DNA from: a virus
Direction: 5' to 3' (one strand)
Virus record (IMG/VR): IMGVR_UViG_3300047554_000282
Span: 1-42,555 of that record
DNA: 42,555 bases
Under the pieces are notes generated by a model. That model worked only from the letters and a program-made list of their open reading frames with translations. It had not been told where the DNA came from and ran no database searches. Numbering within the stretch: position 1 is the first letter of the stretch; each line of letters begins with the position of its first letter. Positions 13,044-19,560 of this stretch are shown piece after piece. Made by a program: the position numbers and the translations under genes.

Positions 13044-13392
13044 CGCGGGCACTGCCTCGTGGAATCGGATTAACGCGTACCTCGCAGATCGCAAAGCCAT
13101 GGGCATCGGGGCCAGCCTTGGAGCCATTCACTACATCGACCAAATGACCGACGACCACGAATTTAGATACGAGCAACGCGGTGACGAGTACACCCTGCGA
13201 AGCTGGCACAACGGCATCGAGAAGTCCCATCGTGGATTCATCGACAACACACCGGGATGGCTACGTGACATTCTGGTTACGGCTAAGGTAGCCGGAGCAA
13301 TCCGGCCTATCCTAACGCCCCCGCCAGAGGTCATCCTCTGGTTCCGAACCGACGACTCCCACAACCTCACTGAATTTATCGAGATGCAATGA
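12997..13392 (+). CDS. Unknown small protein
   Basis: 131 residues from the ATG at 12997 (MANVPTTAPPITL). An upstream in-frame ATG at 12931 is less likely. A helical region (RINAYLADRKAMGIGASLGAIHYIDQ) precedes a strand-rich part (FRYEQRGDEYTLRSWHNGIEKS) and a hydrophobic end (PPPEVILWFRTDD). Overlaps the previous gene by 47 nt and the next by 4. Function unknown. Confidence 0.55.
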   Translation: MANVPTTAPPITLRNDAGTASWNRINAYLADRKAMGIGASLGAIHYIDQMTDDHEFRYEQRGDEYTLRSWHNGIEKSHRGFIDNTPGWLRDILVTAKVAGAIRPILTPPPEVILWFRTDDSHNLTEFIEMQ

Positions 13393-13568
13393 ACTACGAC
13401 AACCTCACTGACCAAGAACTACTGCGTGTGGCCGATGGCCAAGCAGGCTTAATCAAGGCTCTGGCTGAACGGCTGGAGATGCGCCGCAGGGACTTGGAAG
13501 ACTTGGGTGCGTACAAGGTGCGCCCCCACACACCTCCCGAAAACCCAGACCAACTCAAACTCTTCTAA
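13389..13568 (+). CDS. Small helical protein, unknown function
   Basis: 59 residues (MNYDNLTDQELLRVADGQAGL), a two-helix hydrophilic protein ending PENPDQLKLF. Its stop TAA (13566-13568) is inside site 16. ATGA overlap with the previous gene. The QLKLF end resembles a beta-clamp-binding peptide (consensus QLxLF), which would tether it to the host sliding clamp; this is inference from five residues. Confidence 0.55.
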   Translation: MNYDNLTDQELLRVADGQAGLIKALAERLEMRRRDLEDLGAYKVRPHTPPENPDQLKLF

Positions 13569-13575
13569 GCTTAGA
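13564..13575. promoter_or_regulatory. TCTAA-NN-TTAGA site 16 (spacer GC), spans a stop codon
   Basis: TCTAAGCTTAGA. It supplies the TAA of the gene ending at 13568 and ends two bases before the ATG at 13578. Confidence 0.85.
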
Positions 13576-13577
13576 TC

Positions 13578-13715
13578 ATGAAAGTTTTAGCTGGAATCAC
13601 CGCACTGATGTCGGCGTTTAGCATGGGGTTCGCTTTGTGGGACCACAACTCCGTGTTGGCGCTATCGGACTTCAACGCAATGGTGTGGGCTGTGCTGTAC
13701 ATGACACACGACTAA
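13578..13715 (+). CDS. Very small membrane protein
   Basis: 45 residues (MKVLAGITALMSAFSMGFALWDHN), with one hydrophobic N-terminal segment and a second, weaker one (DFNAMVWAVLYMTHD). The start lies immediately after site 16, with no clear Shine-Dalgarno, which lowers confidence. Confidence 0.4.
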   Translation: MKVLAGITALMSAFSMGFALWDHNSVLALSDFNAMVWAVLYMTHD

Positions 13716-13740
13716 CAACCGAAGTAACTGGAGAAACAAA

Positions 13741-14211
13741 ATGAAGCTGACCAAGCTACACAAAGAAGCAATCGTTCGCGCCATCATGAACGATGTGCCA
13801 AAGCCAGACAAAGCCAAGCGGCGCATGGAGGTCGTTAAGGCAATCATCAAGGCCATGAGCCCAGAGTGCCGCAAGGTGTATCTCAAGACGCCGAGTGCAC
13901 TCGCTACGCAATACGTCGGAGACCTTACCTACGACGGCGTCTATGAACACCGGCAAGTACCGAAGGGAGATGTGCCCGCAACCAAGATCGACGAGATTCT
14001 CAAGCCCTACCAAGAGGAAGACACCGCACGCGAGCACGCCAGCAGGCGGCTGCGCCTCGCCATCGACGGGTGCAGTACGCTCAAGCAACTGCAGACCGCA
14101 CTGCCCGAGTTCAAGAAGTACTACCCCACTGAGATGGAACCGACCAAGAACCTGCCAGCACTGGCAAACGTCGTAGCCGATCTGAGCAAGCTCGGCTGGC
14201 CCAAGAAGTAA
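13741..14211 (+). CDS. Unknown protein, possibly Nmad5-like
   Basis: 156 residues. Basic N-terminal helix (MKLTKLHKEAIVRAIMNDVPKPDKAKRRMEVVKAI), central strand region, and a C-terminal helix pair 'CSTLKQLQTALPEFKKYYP'. The ends resemble a phage family I associate with putative nucleotide-modification proteins (Nmad5), but the match is from memory and weak. The ribosome-binding site GGAG lies before the ATG at 13741. Confidence 0.55.
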   Translation: MKLTKLHKEAIVRAIMNDVPKPDKAKRRMEVVKAIIKAMSPECRKVYLKTPSALATQYVGDLTYDGVYEHRQVPKGDVPATKIDEILKPYQEEDTAREHASRRLRLAIDGCSTLKQLQTALPEFKKYYPTEMEPTKNLPALANVVADLSKLGWPKK

Positions 14212-14221
14212 GGAGAACAAA

Positions 14222-14743
14222 ATGCCTGATATTCAATCTGAACTGAGCAAAGTCATCAGCGCATGGGAAACCCCCGCTGCACCGGCGCCCACTGGCCGCA
14301 AGTTTTTCACGGCGACGAACAACGTGACTCGCGCCACGTTTGATTACGTCAAAGCACACCCCGGCCTTACACGAATTGATGTGGCCAATGCGTTGGACTC
14401 GCAAGGGTACAAGAAGTCTTCCACGACTTCGATCTTGGGCCAGATGCTCAAGCAAGGGCTGATGCGAACCGAAGGTGGTGGCCTGTTCACTACGCAATCG
14501 CAATACACGCCGCTCAAGACAAGCAAGCTCGCTGCAGTGCGTAAAGCCACTGCGCACCCCAAGCGCAAGTACGTGAGAAAAAATGCAGCTGCTAAAGCCG
14601 CTGCCTACGAAGCCCATGAGAACTACAACCCTACGGCGCTCGGCAACCAACCGACCGAGTTCAACGCCGAAGAGTTTGTGAACTCACTCACACTCAAGCA
14701 GGCCAAGGCGGTGTTTGAAGAACTCAAGAAAGTGTTTGGGTAA
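14222..14743 (+). CDS. Winged-helix DNA-binding protein with basic linker
   Basis: 173 residues. Residues about 35-85 (VTRATFDYVKAHPGLTRIDVANALDSQGYKKSSTTSILGQMLKQGLMRTEGGGLFTT) read as a winged helix-turn-helix. A basic Lys/Ala stretch (HPKRKYVRKNAAAKAAAYEAHE) follows, and an acidic helix (LTLKQAKAVFEELKKVF) closes the protein. It is a candidate transcription regulator and so a candidate binder of the dispersed sites. AAGGAG precedes the ATG at 14222. Confidence 0.65.
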   Translation: MPDIQSELSKVISAWETPAAPAPTGRKFFTATNNVTRATFDYVKAHPGLTRIDVANALDSQGYKKSSTTSILGQMLKQGLMRTEGGGLFTTQSQYTPLKTSKLAAVRKATAHPKRKYVRKNAAAKAAAYEAHENYNPTALGNQPTEFNAEEFVNSLTLKQAKAVFEELKKVFG

Positions 14744-14747
14744 ACCT

Positions 14748-14924
14748 ATGGACTACGGTCTCTGGCAGATTTTTATCACCTTGATTGGCATGGTCTTCAT
14801 GATTGCGCTGATCGTAGGAATTGTCGGCGGCATCATCACGTACTTGCTGACGTTCGTACCAAAGAGCAATTGCAACGGTGACTGCGAACAAGGCAGGCGC
14901 TGTACGTGCGAGGAAAAGAAATGA
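14748..14924 (+). CDS. Small membrane protein with Cys-rich tail
   Basis: 58 residues: one long hydrophobic segment (WQIFITLIGMVFMIALIVGIVGGIITYLLTFV) and a short tail with C-x3-C-x5-C-x-C (SNCNGDCEQGRRCTCEEKK) that could bind a metal. The start at 14748 lacks a clear Shine-Dalgarno. It overlaps the next start by 4 nt. Confidence 0.5.
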   Translation: MDYGLWQIFITLIGMVFMIALIVGIVGGIITYLLTFVPKSNCNGDCEQGRRCTCEEKK

Positions 14925-15097
14925 ACCTCTCTAATAACTACGTCGCCGTTGGCACGGCAAGCGACGAAGACAATGCACCGTGCGTCGTTATTGTCAGCAA
15001 GGGCAACTATGTGATGAGCCTGCCCGAGCACGCCGCACGTAAGCTGGCCGACGACATCCTGCGCAACGCAAACTACCTGTGGCCCGTGGAGAAATGA
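14921..15097 (+). CDS. Small unknown protein
   Basis: 58 residues (MNLSNNYVAVGTASDEDNAPCVVIVSKGNYVMSLPEHAARKLADDIL), a beta-rich start and a helix with 'AARKLADDI'. GAGGAAAAG precedes the ATG. The helical end resembles the closing helix of the small-protein array. Function unknown. Confidence 0.55.
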   Translation: MNLSNNYVAVGTASDEDNAPCVVIVSKGNYVMSLPEHAARKLADDILRNANYLWPVEK

Positions 15098-15098
15098 A

Positions 15099-15479
15099 AT
15101 GAAGAAACTGATTTTGATAAGCGCAGTGGCAGCCGCCCTTGCAGGGTGCGGTCGTGATGCTGATATTGCATCGCGCAACCTATCCCAAGCTGCGGACATG
15201 TTCGAGATCACGCGTCGTGTGGTGTTCTACAACGGCATCACTGGCGAGTACATGCTGACCATCGAGGGCCTGTGTGCACTGGGCAATCACGACAAGAGCC
15301 GGGAGTTAACGCTCACGTGTAAGACTGGCCCTAGCTCATACAAGAAGCACTTCCTTGGCCTGTCGGATAACGTGACGTACTTTGTGGAACAGCTCGAACC
15401 TGCGAAGGCTAGCGTGTATCACTACCGTGTGATCTTCAAACCCGCGAGCATCATCCCCGACATCGACGCACGACTGTAA
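15099..15479 (+). CDS. Phage beta-sandwich lipoprotein
   Basis: 126 residues. A lipoprotein signal peptide: K2-K3, hydrophobic stretch 4-15, and lipobox L-A-G-C17, so acylation at Cys17 and release of the signal are expected. The mature part (RNLSQAADMFEITRRVVFYNGITGEYMLTIEGLC to VYHYRVIFKP) is strand-rich and matches a beta-sandwich lipoprotein known in several phages. In lambdoid phages outer-membrane lipoproteins can exclude superinfecting phage; that role here is only a possibility. GAGAAATGAAATG sets the start. Confidence 0.75.
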   Translation: MKKLILISAVAAALAGCGRDADIASRNLSQAADMFEITRRVVFYNGITGEYMLTIEGLCALGNHDKSRELTLTCKTGPSSYKKHFLGLSDNVTYFVEQLEPAKASVYHYRVIFKPASIIPDIDARL

Positions 15480-15490
15480 GGAGAAAGACA

Positions 15491-15787
15491 ATGGGCGTTA
15501 AACCAAAATTCAGTAAAGACCCGCTCGTAGCAACGTACCGCGATGAGCACACAACACAAGACGTGTATCGCTTCGGGGACAGTGCTGTCGTCTACCGCAA
15601 GGAAGGCTACACCAAGCCCGACACGGCGTCTGTCATCGTTGAGAACACCGGCAACGGGTACATCGCAAGGTTCCCAGCAAGTAACTGCACAGAGCAGGAC
15701 TACTACGTGTGCATGGACTACTCGCAGATGTACGACTTGATTATCGCCATGTCTGCGTTCAAAAAAGACCTTGGGTTTAGGGAGTGA
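15491..15787 (+). CDS. Unknown small protein
   Basis: 98 residues (MGVKPKFSKDPLVATYRDEHTTQDVYRFGD), strand-rich with a Cys-containing aromatic region (CTEQDYYVCMDYSQMYDLIIAMSAF). TAAGGAGAAAG before the ATG gives a good ribosome-binding site overlapping the lipoprotein stop. Function unknown. Confidence 0.6.
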   Translation: MGVKPKFSKDPLVATYRDEHTTQDVYRFGDSAVVYRKEGYTKPDTASVIVENTGNGYIARFPASNCTEQDYYVCMDYSQMYDLIIAMSAFKKDLGFRE

Positions 15788-15789
15788 AC

Positions 15790-16545
15790 ATGAGCATTGA
15801 AGCAATGAAGCAGGCGCTGGAGGCGTTGGAACGAGCAGAGCGAGACGGGGCGTGGAGCATCGACACAACTAAAGCCATCACCGCCCTCCGCACCGCCATT
15901 GAGCAAGCAGAGAAGCAGGAGCCTGTGTCAAATGGAAAGTTAAACGTGACCTTGCAAGATACCCCAACCGAGATTGAATTGGCGCGTTACAAGCGGATGT
16001 TTGAGGCTGCGTGTTCTGCACTTGGCGATGTTAGTGAGGCACTTGGCTGCGACCCCAATGAAGGCGGTTCAGAGCCATTGATTGCGGCAATTGAAAGACT
16101 TAACTCGAGTTCTCGCGAGCCAATTGCTTGGATGGTTTATACGCTTGATGGCAAGTCGGTATTTGTAACAGACAACCCAACAGACTTTACTAACGAACAT
16201 CGTGCATTGCCCCTCTACACCACCCCACCCGCAGCACAGCCAGCACCTGTGCAGGAGCCTGATGAATGGCTTACCGGATGCCCTGAGTGCGGAATGGACA
16301 GCGGTTGTGATTGCGACAGCGGCACATGGAACCCACCCGCAGCACCTGTGCAAGAACACGAACCAGAGAACGAGCCTTTTGTGTCTTTGGCAAGTGTGCA
16401 AAGCGCGGAGCGCGTGGAGCCGGTGGCGCAATCACTGAAAGATGCCGTGTTCACAGTTTTGGAAGGGTTCACACTTCCTCACGATGTGCGAAAGATTCTT
16501 GAAACTGCCTACTACACCACCCCGCCCGCAGGAGAAAAGAAATGA
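15790..16545 (+). CDS. Repeat-linker phage protein, unknown function
   Basis: 251 residues. The N-terminal helix SIEAMKQALEALERAERDGAWSIDTTKAITALRTAIEQAE is of a common phage type. The remainder is low-complexity Pro/Ala linkers repeating the wording 'YTTPPA' and 'PAAPVQE', around a short Cys-rich segment (CPECGMDSGCDC). GTG at 15784 is an alternative start, but GGGAG fits the ATG at 15790. Function unknown. Confidence 0.6.
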   Translation: MSIEAMKQALEALERAERDGAWSIDTTKAITALRTAIEQAEKQEPVSNGKLNVTLQDTPTEIELARYKRMFEAACSALGDVSEALGCDPNEGGSEPLIAAIERLNSSSREPIAWMVYTLDGKSVFVTDNPTDFTNEHRALPLYTTPPAAQPAPVQEPDEWLTGCPECGMDSGCDCDSGTWNPPAAPVQEHEPENEPFVSLASVQSAERVEPVAQSLKDAVFTVLEGFTLPHDVRKILETAYYTTPPAGEKK

Positions 16546-16799
16546 GCAACATCATCGGACTACCGGGGGTAGTAGCCCCAACACATGGACCCAAGGAGGT
16601 AGTCATTGACATCCTGCGCAAGATGCTGGAAGACGCAGAGAGTGGGATGCTGCAATCCTTTTACGCCGTCGGCTTTCTCGCAGATGGCACACGCATGACC
16701 GGCATTGCGAACACACACCCGAGCGTGTATGAAGTCGTCGGAGGCATCGAGATGCTGAAGATGGAATACATCCACAACCACACAAACTTTGATTCATGA
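16542..16799 (+). CDS. Unknown small protein
   Basis: 85 residues (MSNIIGLPGVVAPTHGPKEVVIDILRKMLEDAESGM). A helix with acidic face, then strands (QSFYAVGFLADGTRMTGIAN) and a closing helix (VVGGIEMLKMEYI). ATGA overlaps at both ends. Function unknown. Confidence 0.6.
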   Translation: MSNIIGLPGVVAPTHGPKEVVIDILRKMLEDAESGMLQSFYAVGFLADGTRMTGIANTHPSVYEVVGGIEMLKMEYIHNHTNFDS

Positions 16800-17191
16800 A
16801 GAACCCAAAACGACTAGACCCAACAGGGCGGCGCAGCATCGTCACGAAAGCACCGGGGAAGGTTAACGCTATGGCGTATGCACACCTGATGCAGTTGCTG
16901 ATGCAAGGTACCCGTACCTGCGCCGAACTCGCCGCCGATACTGGTCTGCACGTCATGACCATCTACGACTACACTTACCACCTGCACAAAGCCAACGTCA
17001 TCCACATCTGTATGTGGGATGGGACTGGCAGACAGCAGACACGCATCTACATGCTGGGCGACAAGGCAGACGTACCCCGTCCGTCCAAGACCCGTCAGCA
17101 GATTGCCGAAGAATACCGCGCACGTAAGTCGGCGAAACAACTTTTACAACGTATGGCTGGAGCTACACATGACCTGCAAGTGTCACCCTGA
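16796..17191 (+). CDS. Small winged-helix protein
   Basis: 131 residues. Residues about 25-80 (AMAYAHLMQLLMQGTRTCAELAADTGLHVMTIYDYTYHLHKANVIHICMWDGTGRQQTRIYMLG) form a winged helix-turn-helix with the wing ending in RIYMLG. The C-terminus is basic (KTRQQIAEEYRARKSAKQLLQR). It is one of two adjacent HTH proteins (with 17453). Regulator or DNA-tethered replication factor; target unknown. Confidence 0.65.
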   Translation: MKNPKRLDPTGRRSIVTKAPGKVNAMAYAHLMQLLMQGTRTCAELAADTGLHVMTIYDYTYHLHKANVIHICMWDGTGRQQTRIYMLGDKADVPRPSKTRQQIAEEYRARKSAKQLLQRMAGATHDLQVSP

Positions 17192-17456
17192 TTCACCGTT
17201 CCTTTGGGCTGAGCATCCACGCCCAAGCATCTTTGCGAGCGACCACACATTCAGGCCTAAGTCATCCGACGGCAAGACCATTGGGCAGCTCGTAACGAGC
17301 AGACTGGATGAACGCCGCGCCAAGGGCGAGCTCGTCGGTACCGTCCCCGGCATGTCCAAGAAACGCGAGGAAGAAGTGCTGGCGTATCGTCTGTTCGGCG
17401 TGTACTCCAGAGCCAAGTCGTCTACCAAACCCCAACAGAACAAGCACGAGAAATGA
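17169..17456 (+). CDS. Unknown small basic protein
   Basis: 95 residues from the ATG at 17169 (MTCKCHPDSPFLWAEHPRPSIFASDHTFRP). CxC-H near the N-terminus could bind metal. The second half is basic and helical (RLDERRAKGELVGTVPGMSKKREEEVL). Overlaps the winged-helix gene by 23 nt and the next by 4. Function unknown. Confidence 0.55.
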   Translation: MTCKCHPDSPFLWAEHPRPSIFASDHTFRPKSSDGKTIGQLVTSRLDERRAKGELVGTVPGMSKKREEEVLAYRLFGVYSRAKSSTKPQQNKHEK

Positions 17457-17770
17457 GAACAGGACTTGTGCGGGACCTGCGTGCAATACTACGCAGCCAC
17501 CCCGACGGACTAACGGTTAGGGAACTAGCCGACATGACAGGAAGAGAAAATGGCAACGTCGCAAAGTATCTTGGCTTCATGCCAGACACCTACATCGACA
17601 GGTGGGAAGGCCCGTCGAAGAAGTACCACGGACAATACGCCGCAGTCTGGTGCATTGTCACCCCGCCAGATAACTGCCCGCATCCAACAAAAGATGTGGT
17701 GGCCGTTCGACCGCGTAGACGGAAAGATTTTGGTGCAGATGCACCGGTCAATAGAGAAACAAACGATTAA
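17453..17770 (+). CDS. Small winged-helix protein
   Basis: 105 residues. Residues 1-50 (MRTGLVRDLRAILRSHPDGLTVRELADMTGRENGNVAKYLGFMPDTYIDRW) are a helix-turn-helix, followed by a wing ('GQYAAVWCIV') and a basic Pro-rich tail (RPRRRKDFG). Fold and size resemble the gene at 16796, so they may be diverged copies. ATGA overlap at the start. Confidence 0.65.
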   Translation: MRTGLVRDLRAILRSHPDGLTVRELADMTGRENGNVAKYLGFMPDTYIDRWEGPSKKYHGQYAAVWCIVTPPDNCPHPTKDVVAVRPRRRKDFGADAPVNRETND

Positions 17771-17795
17771 CCAAACAGAGGAAGCATTGCTATGA
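17694..17795 (+). CDS. Possible 33-residue overlapping frame
   Basis: ATG at 17694 begins MWWPFDRVDGKILVQMHRSIEK and the frame ends at 17795 in an ATGA overlap with the DUF3310 gene. It overlaps the winged-helix gene tail by 77 nt. The coupling is in favour; the short length and overlap are against. Confidence 0.3.
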   Translation: MWWPFDRVDGKILVQMHRSIEKQTINQTEEALL

Positions 17796-18040
17796 AAGAA
17801 GGACTCAACGGAACCACTGCCGACGACCTGCAAGTTGGCGGTCAGCACTACAAAGAGATGGGCATCCAGCCTTGGGCTGTGATGGAGGCCGTGCTCACGC
17901 CCGAGGAGTGGGTAGGTTATCTCAAAGGAAACGTAATCAAGTACGGTATGCGCCAAGGCAAAAAGGACAGTGACGACGCTAACAAGGCACGCCACTACGC
18001 ACTGAAGCTGGCGGAGGTGCAACGTGGCAGCAACGCCTGA
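17792..18040 (+). CDS. DUF3310 family protein (T7 gp1.7-like)
   Basis: 82 residues. Shows the DUF3310 signature 'VGGQHYKEMGIQPWAVMEA', 'GYLKGNVIKYGMRQGKK' and 'DANKARHYALKLAE' nearly throughout its length. The family includes T7 gp1.7, a nucleotide kinase that phosphorylates dGMP and dTMP, so supply of DNA precursors is plausible. It stands just before the nuclease and polymerase block. ATG at 17792 overlaps the end of the small frame before it. Confidence 0.85.
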   Translation: MKEGLNGTTADDLQVGGQHYKEMGIQPWAVMEAVLTPEEWVGYLKGNVIKYGMRQGKKDSDDANKARHYALKLAEVQRGSNA

Positions 18041-18413
18041 AGCCAAGGTCAAAGCTAAGATCAAGCTGACCCTGCTGAACCATGGGGCGTATCATGTGCT
18101 GCCTGTATCAAACGGTATGGGCGCGCATGGCATCCCGGACTTTCTGGTGTGTCACTGCGGACGCTTCATTGGCATTGAAGCCAAGGCCGGCACCAACCGG
18201 CCCACTGACCTGCAGATTTCTAACCTTAGACGGATTGATGAGGCCGGTGGCGTGGCGCTGGTCATCAACGAAGACAACGTGCATGAACTTGATGGGTGGT
18301 TACATGTCCTCAAAATCAACGGAGCAGTCCAATCCAATTACCGACTTTTTGAACGCACACAAGAAGCCGATGGACCCGGAAGCGGCCCGACGCTTAAAAA
18401 ACGTAGAGCGTAA
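18024..18413 (+). CDS. VRR-NUC domain nuclease
   Basis: 129 residues from GTG at 18024, with GGAGG at 18012-18016. Catalytic PD-(D/E)xK residues of the VRR-NUC type: D39 in GIPDFLV, E52 and K54 in IGIEAKAG. VRR-NUC proteins are structure-selective nucleases, often placed in phage replication modules. The domain ends near 'HELDGWLHVL'. The remaining 30 residues (VQSNYRLFERTQEADGPGSG) have low-complexity wording and are overlapped by the next frame. Codons S-N-L-R in the middle come from site 17. Confidence 0.85.
   Translation: MAATPEAKVKAKIKLTLLNHGAYHVLPVSNGMGAHGIPDFLVCHCGRFIGIEAKAGTNRPTDLQISNLRRIDEAGGVALVINEDNVHELDGWLHVLKINGAVQSNYRLFERTQEADGPGSGPTLKKRRA
18219..18230. promoter_or_regulatory. 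TCTAA-NN-TTAGA site 17 (spacer CC), intragenic
   Basis: TCTAACCTTAGA followed by C, read as Ser-Asn-Leu-Arg in the VRR-NUC gene, downstream of its catalytic residues. Confidence 0.8.
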
Positions 18414-18522
18414 GCGCAAAGCGTACGCCAAGAAAACAAACATCAACTGGAGAGAAACCAATGAGCAACCTACGACCCGGAGTGCAGATACTGATCGACC
18501 AGATGGCGAACAACCCGGATGA
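18304..18522 (+). CDS. Small basic protein overlapping the VRR-NUC gene
   Basis: 72 residues from ATG 18304 (MSSKSTEQSNPITDFLNAHKKPMDPEAARRLKNVERKRKAYAKK). The basic helical wording is more protein-like than the VRR-NUC tail it overlaps by 110 nt. It also overlaps the next gene by 62 nt. Either this frame is the real gene and the nuclease tail is incidental, or both are used. Function unknown. Confidence 0.45.
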   Translation: MSSKSTEQSNPITDFLNAHKKPMDPEAARRLKNVERKRKAYAKKTNINWRETNEQPTTRSADTDRPDGEQPG

Positions 18523-18910
18523 TTTTTTTGGGCCTGTTGGGGAATCCAAGGGCCTCAGCATCCGCCGCAATAAGTTTGCGACATGGGCGTCCGTCATCGA
18601 AAACGAGTTGATTCCCGGTGCTCGACTTGAACGCGAGAAAGAGGGGCGCTCGTATATCTGGTTCCTGTCCGACGAAGAAAAAGCTGCGCTGGCTGAGGCG
18701 TACACCGAGGCCCGAAAGGTGCGGTTTGATGCGGAGATCGTCTTTGCGATGGCGGATAAGCCTGTGGCGGACCCGTATGCAGACATTGGCTCGGTGTATG
18801 CGACAAATTTGGGCGCCAACATAGCCGCGGTCAACGCACAGTACACCAACAACCTGATGGCGGAAAATACGATTGGCGTGGTTGCCAGCAGCTCTAGGAA
18901 CTACAAATGA
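18461..18910 (+). CDS. Unknown phage protein
   Basis: 149 residues (MSNLRPGVQILIDQMANNPDDFFGPVGESKGLSIRRNKFATWASVIENELIPGARLEREKEGRSYIWFLSDEEKAALAEAY). The central helices could include a helix-turn-helix-like element. The C-terminal third is Ala/Asn-rich. GGAG before the ATG sets the start. It is the last gene before the HNH and polymerase block. Confidence 0.6.
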   Translation: MSNLRPGVQILIDQMANNPDDFFGPVGESKGLSIRRNKFATWASVIENELIPGARLEREKEGRSYIWFLSDEEKAALAEAYTEARKVRFDAEIVFAMADKPVADPYADIGSVYATNLGANIAAVNAQYTNNLMAENTIGVVASSSRNYK

Positions 18911-18948
18911 AAGTTGTGTATACTACGTAAAAATCTACGGAGTAATAC

Positions 18949-19560
18949 ATGCGCCGCATTGACTTGACGGGCCAAATTTTTGGCCGGTGGACTGCCCACG
19001 AGTATCTTGGGGGGAAGCCTCAAGGTAAGTGGCGTTGTGTATGCAGTTGTGGGGAAACCCGTGCAGTAACCGGGGCGAACTTACGGTCGGGGCACTCTAC
19101 GTCTTGCGGGAAGTGCACCCGGTCTGAGCATGCCAGAGCTAACGCTGGGCGTCGGAACTTTCGGGGCGAGAATAACCCACGAGCCCTGCTTGCAAAACGC
19201 AAAGTGGGCGCCGCATACATACCTTCCGATGACGTTTGGTACCGGCGTGCCGCAGGGGTATTCCACTCGGCTCGGCGCAGAGGAATCCGCGTGGGGTTCT
19301 CGACCGCTATGGAGTTTGCGTCCTATGTAAAGTCGATCGCTCCCGCCAAGTGCCCTGTATTCAACCGTCGATTTGTGGACCGTGGCGTAGGGTTTTCGCC
19401 GTGGTCCCCAAGCATAGACAAAATCGACCCCGCCAAAGGGTATGTGCGCGGCAACGTGCAGGTCATCAGCATGCTGGCAAACGCCATGAAACGGAACGCA
19501 ACACCCGCGCAACTTCGGCAATTCGCCGAGTGGGTGTTATCAACAGGAGATACTAAATGA
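18949..19560 (+). CDS. HNH endonuclease with zinc-ribbon/AP2-like N-terminus
   Basis: 203 residues. N-terminal segment 'DLTGQIFGRWTAHEYLGG' with C-x-C-x-C-G and SCGKC is the zinc-binding/AP2-like DNA-recognition module often found before HNH domains. The C-terminal 'KCPVFNRRF ... SPSIDKIDPAKGYVRGNVQVISMLANAMK' is the HNH core, with N-V-Q-V-I and the closing 'AN-x-MK'. It is a probable free-standing (homing-type) endonuclease. Its stop overlaps the DNA polymerase start as ATGA, an unusually close pairing with a common homing target. ACGGAG precedes the ATG. Confidence 0.8.
   Translation: MRRIDLTGQIFGRWTAHEYLGGKPQGKWRCVCSCGETRAVTGANLRSGHSTSCGKCTRSEHARANAGRRNFRGENNPRALLAKRKVGAAYIPSDDVWYRRAAGVFHSARRRGIRVGFSTAMEFASYVKSIAPAKCPVFNRRFVDRGVGFSPWSPSIDKIDPAKGYVRGNVQVISMLANAMKRNATPAQLRQFAEWVLSTGDTK

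Noticed and set aside
18919-18924. TATACT -10-like box before the HNH gene at 18949
   Set aside because: No acceptable -35 element lies 16-18 bp upstream, so it does not support a promoter.
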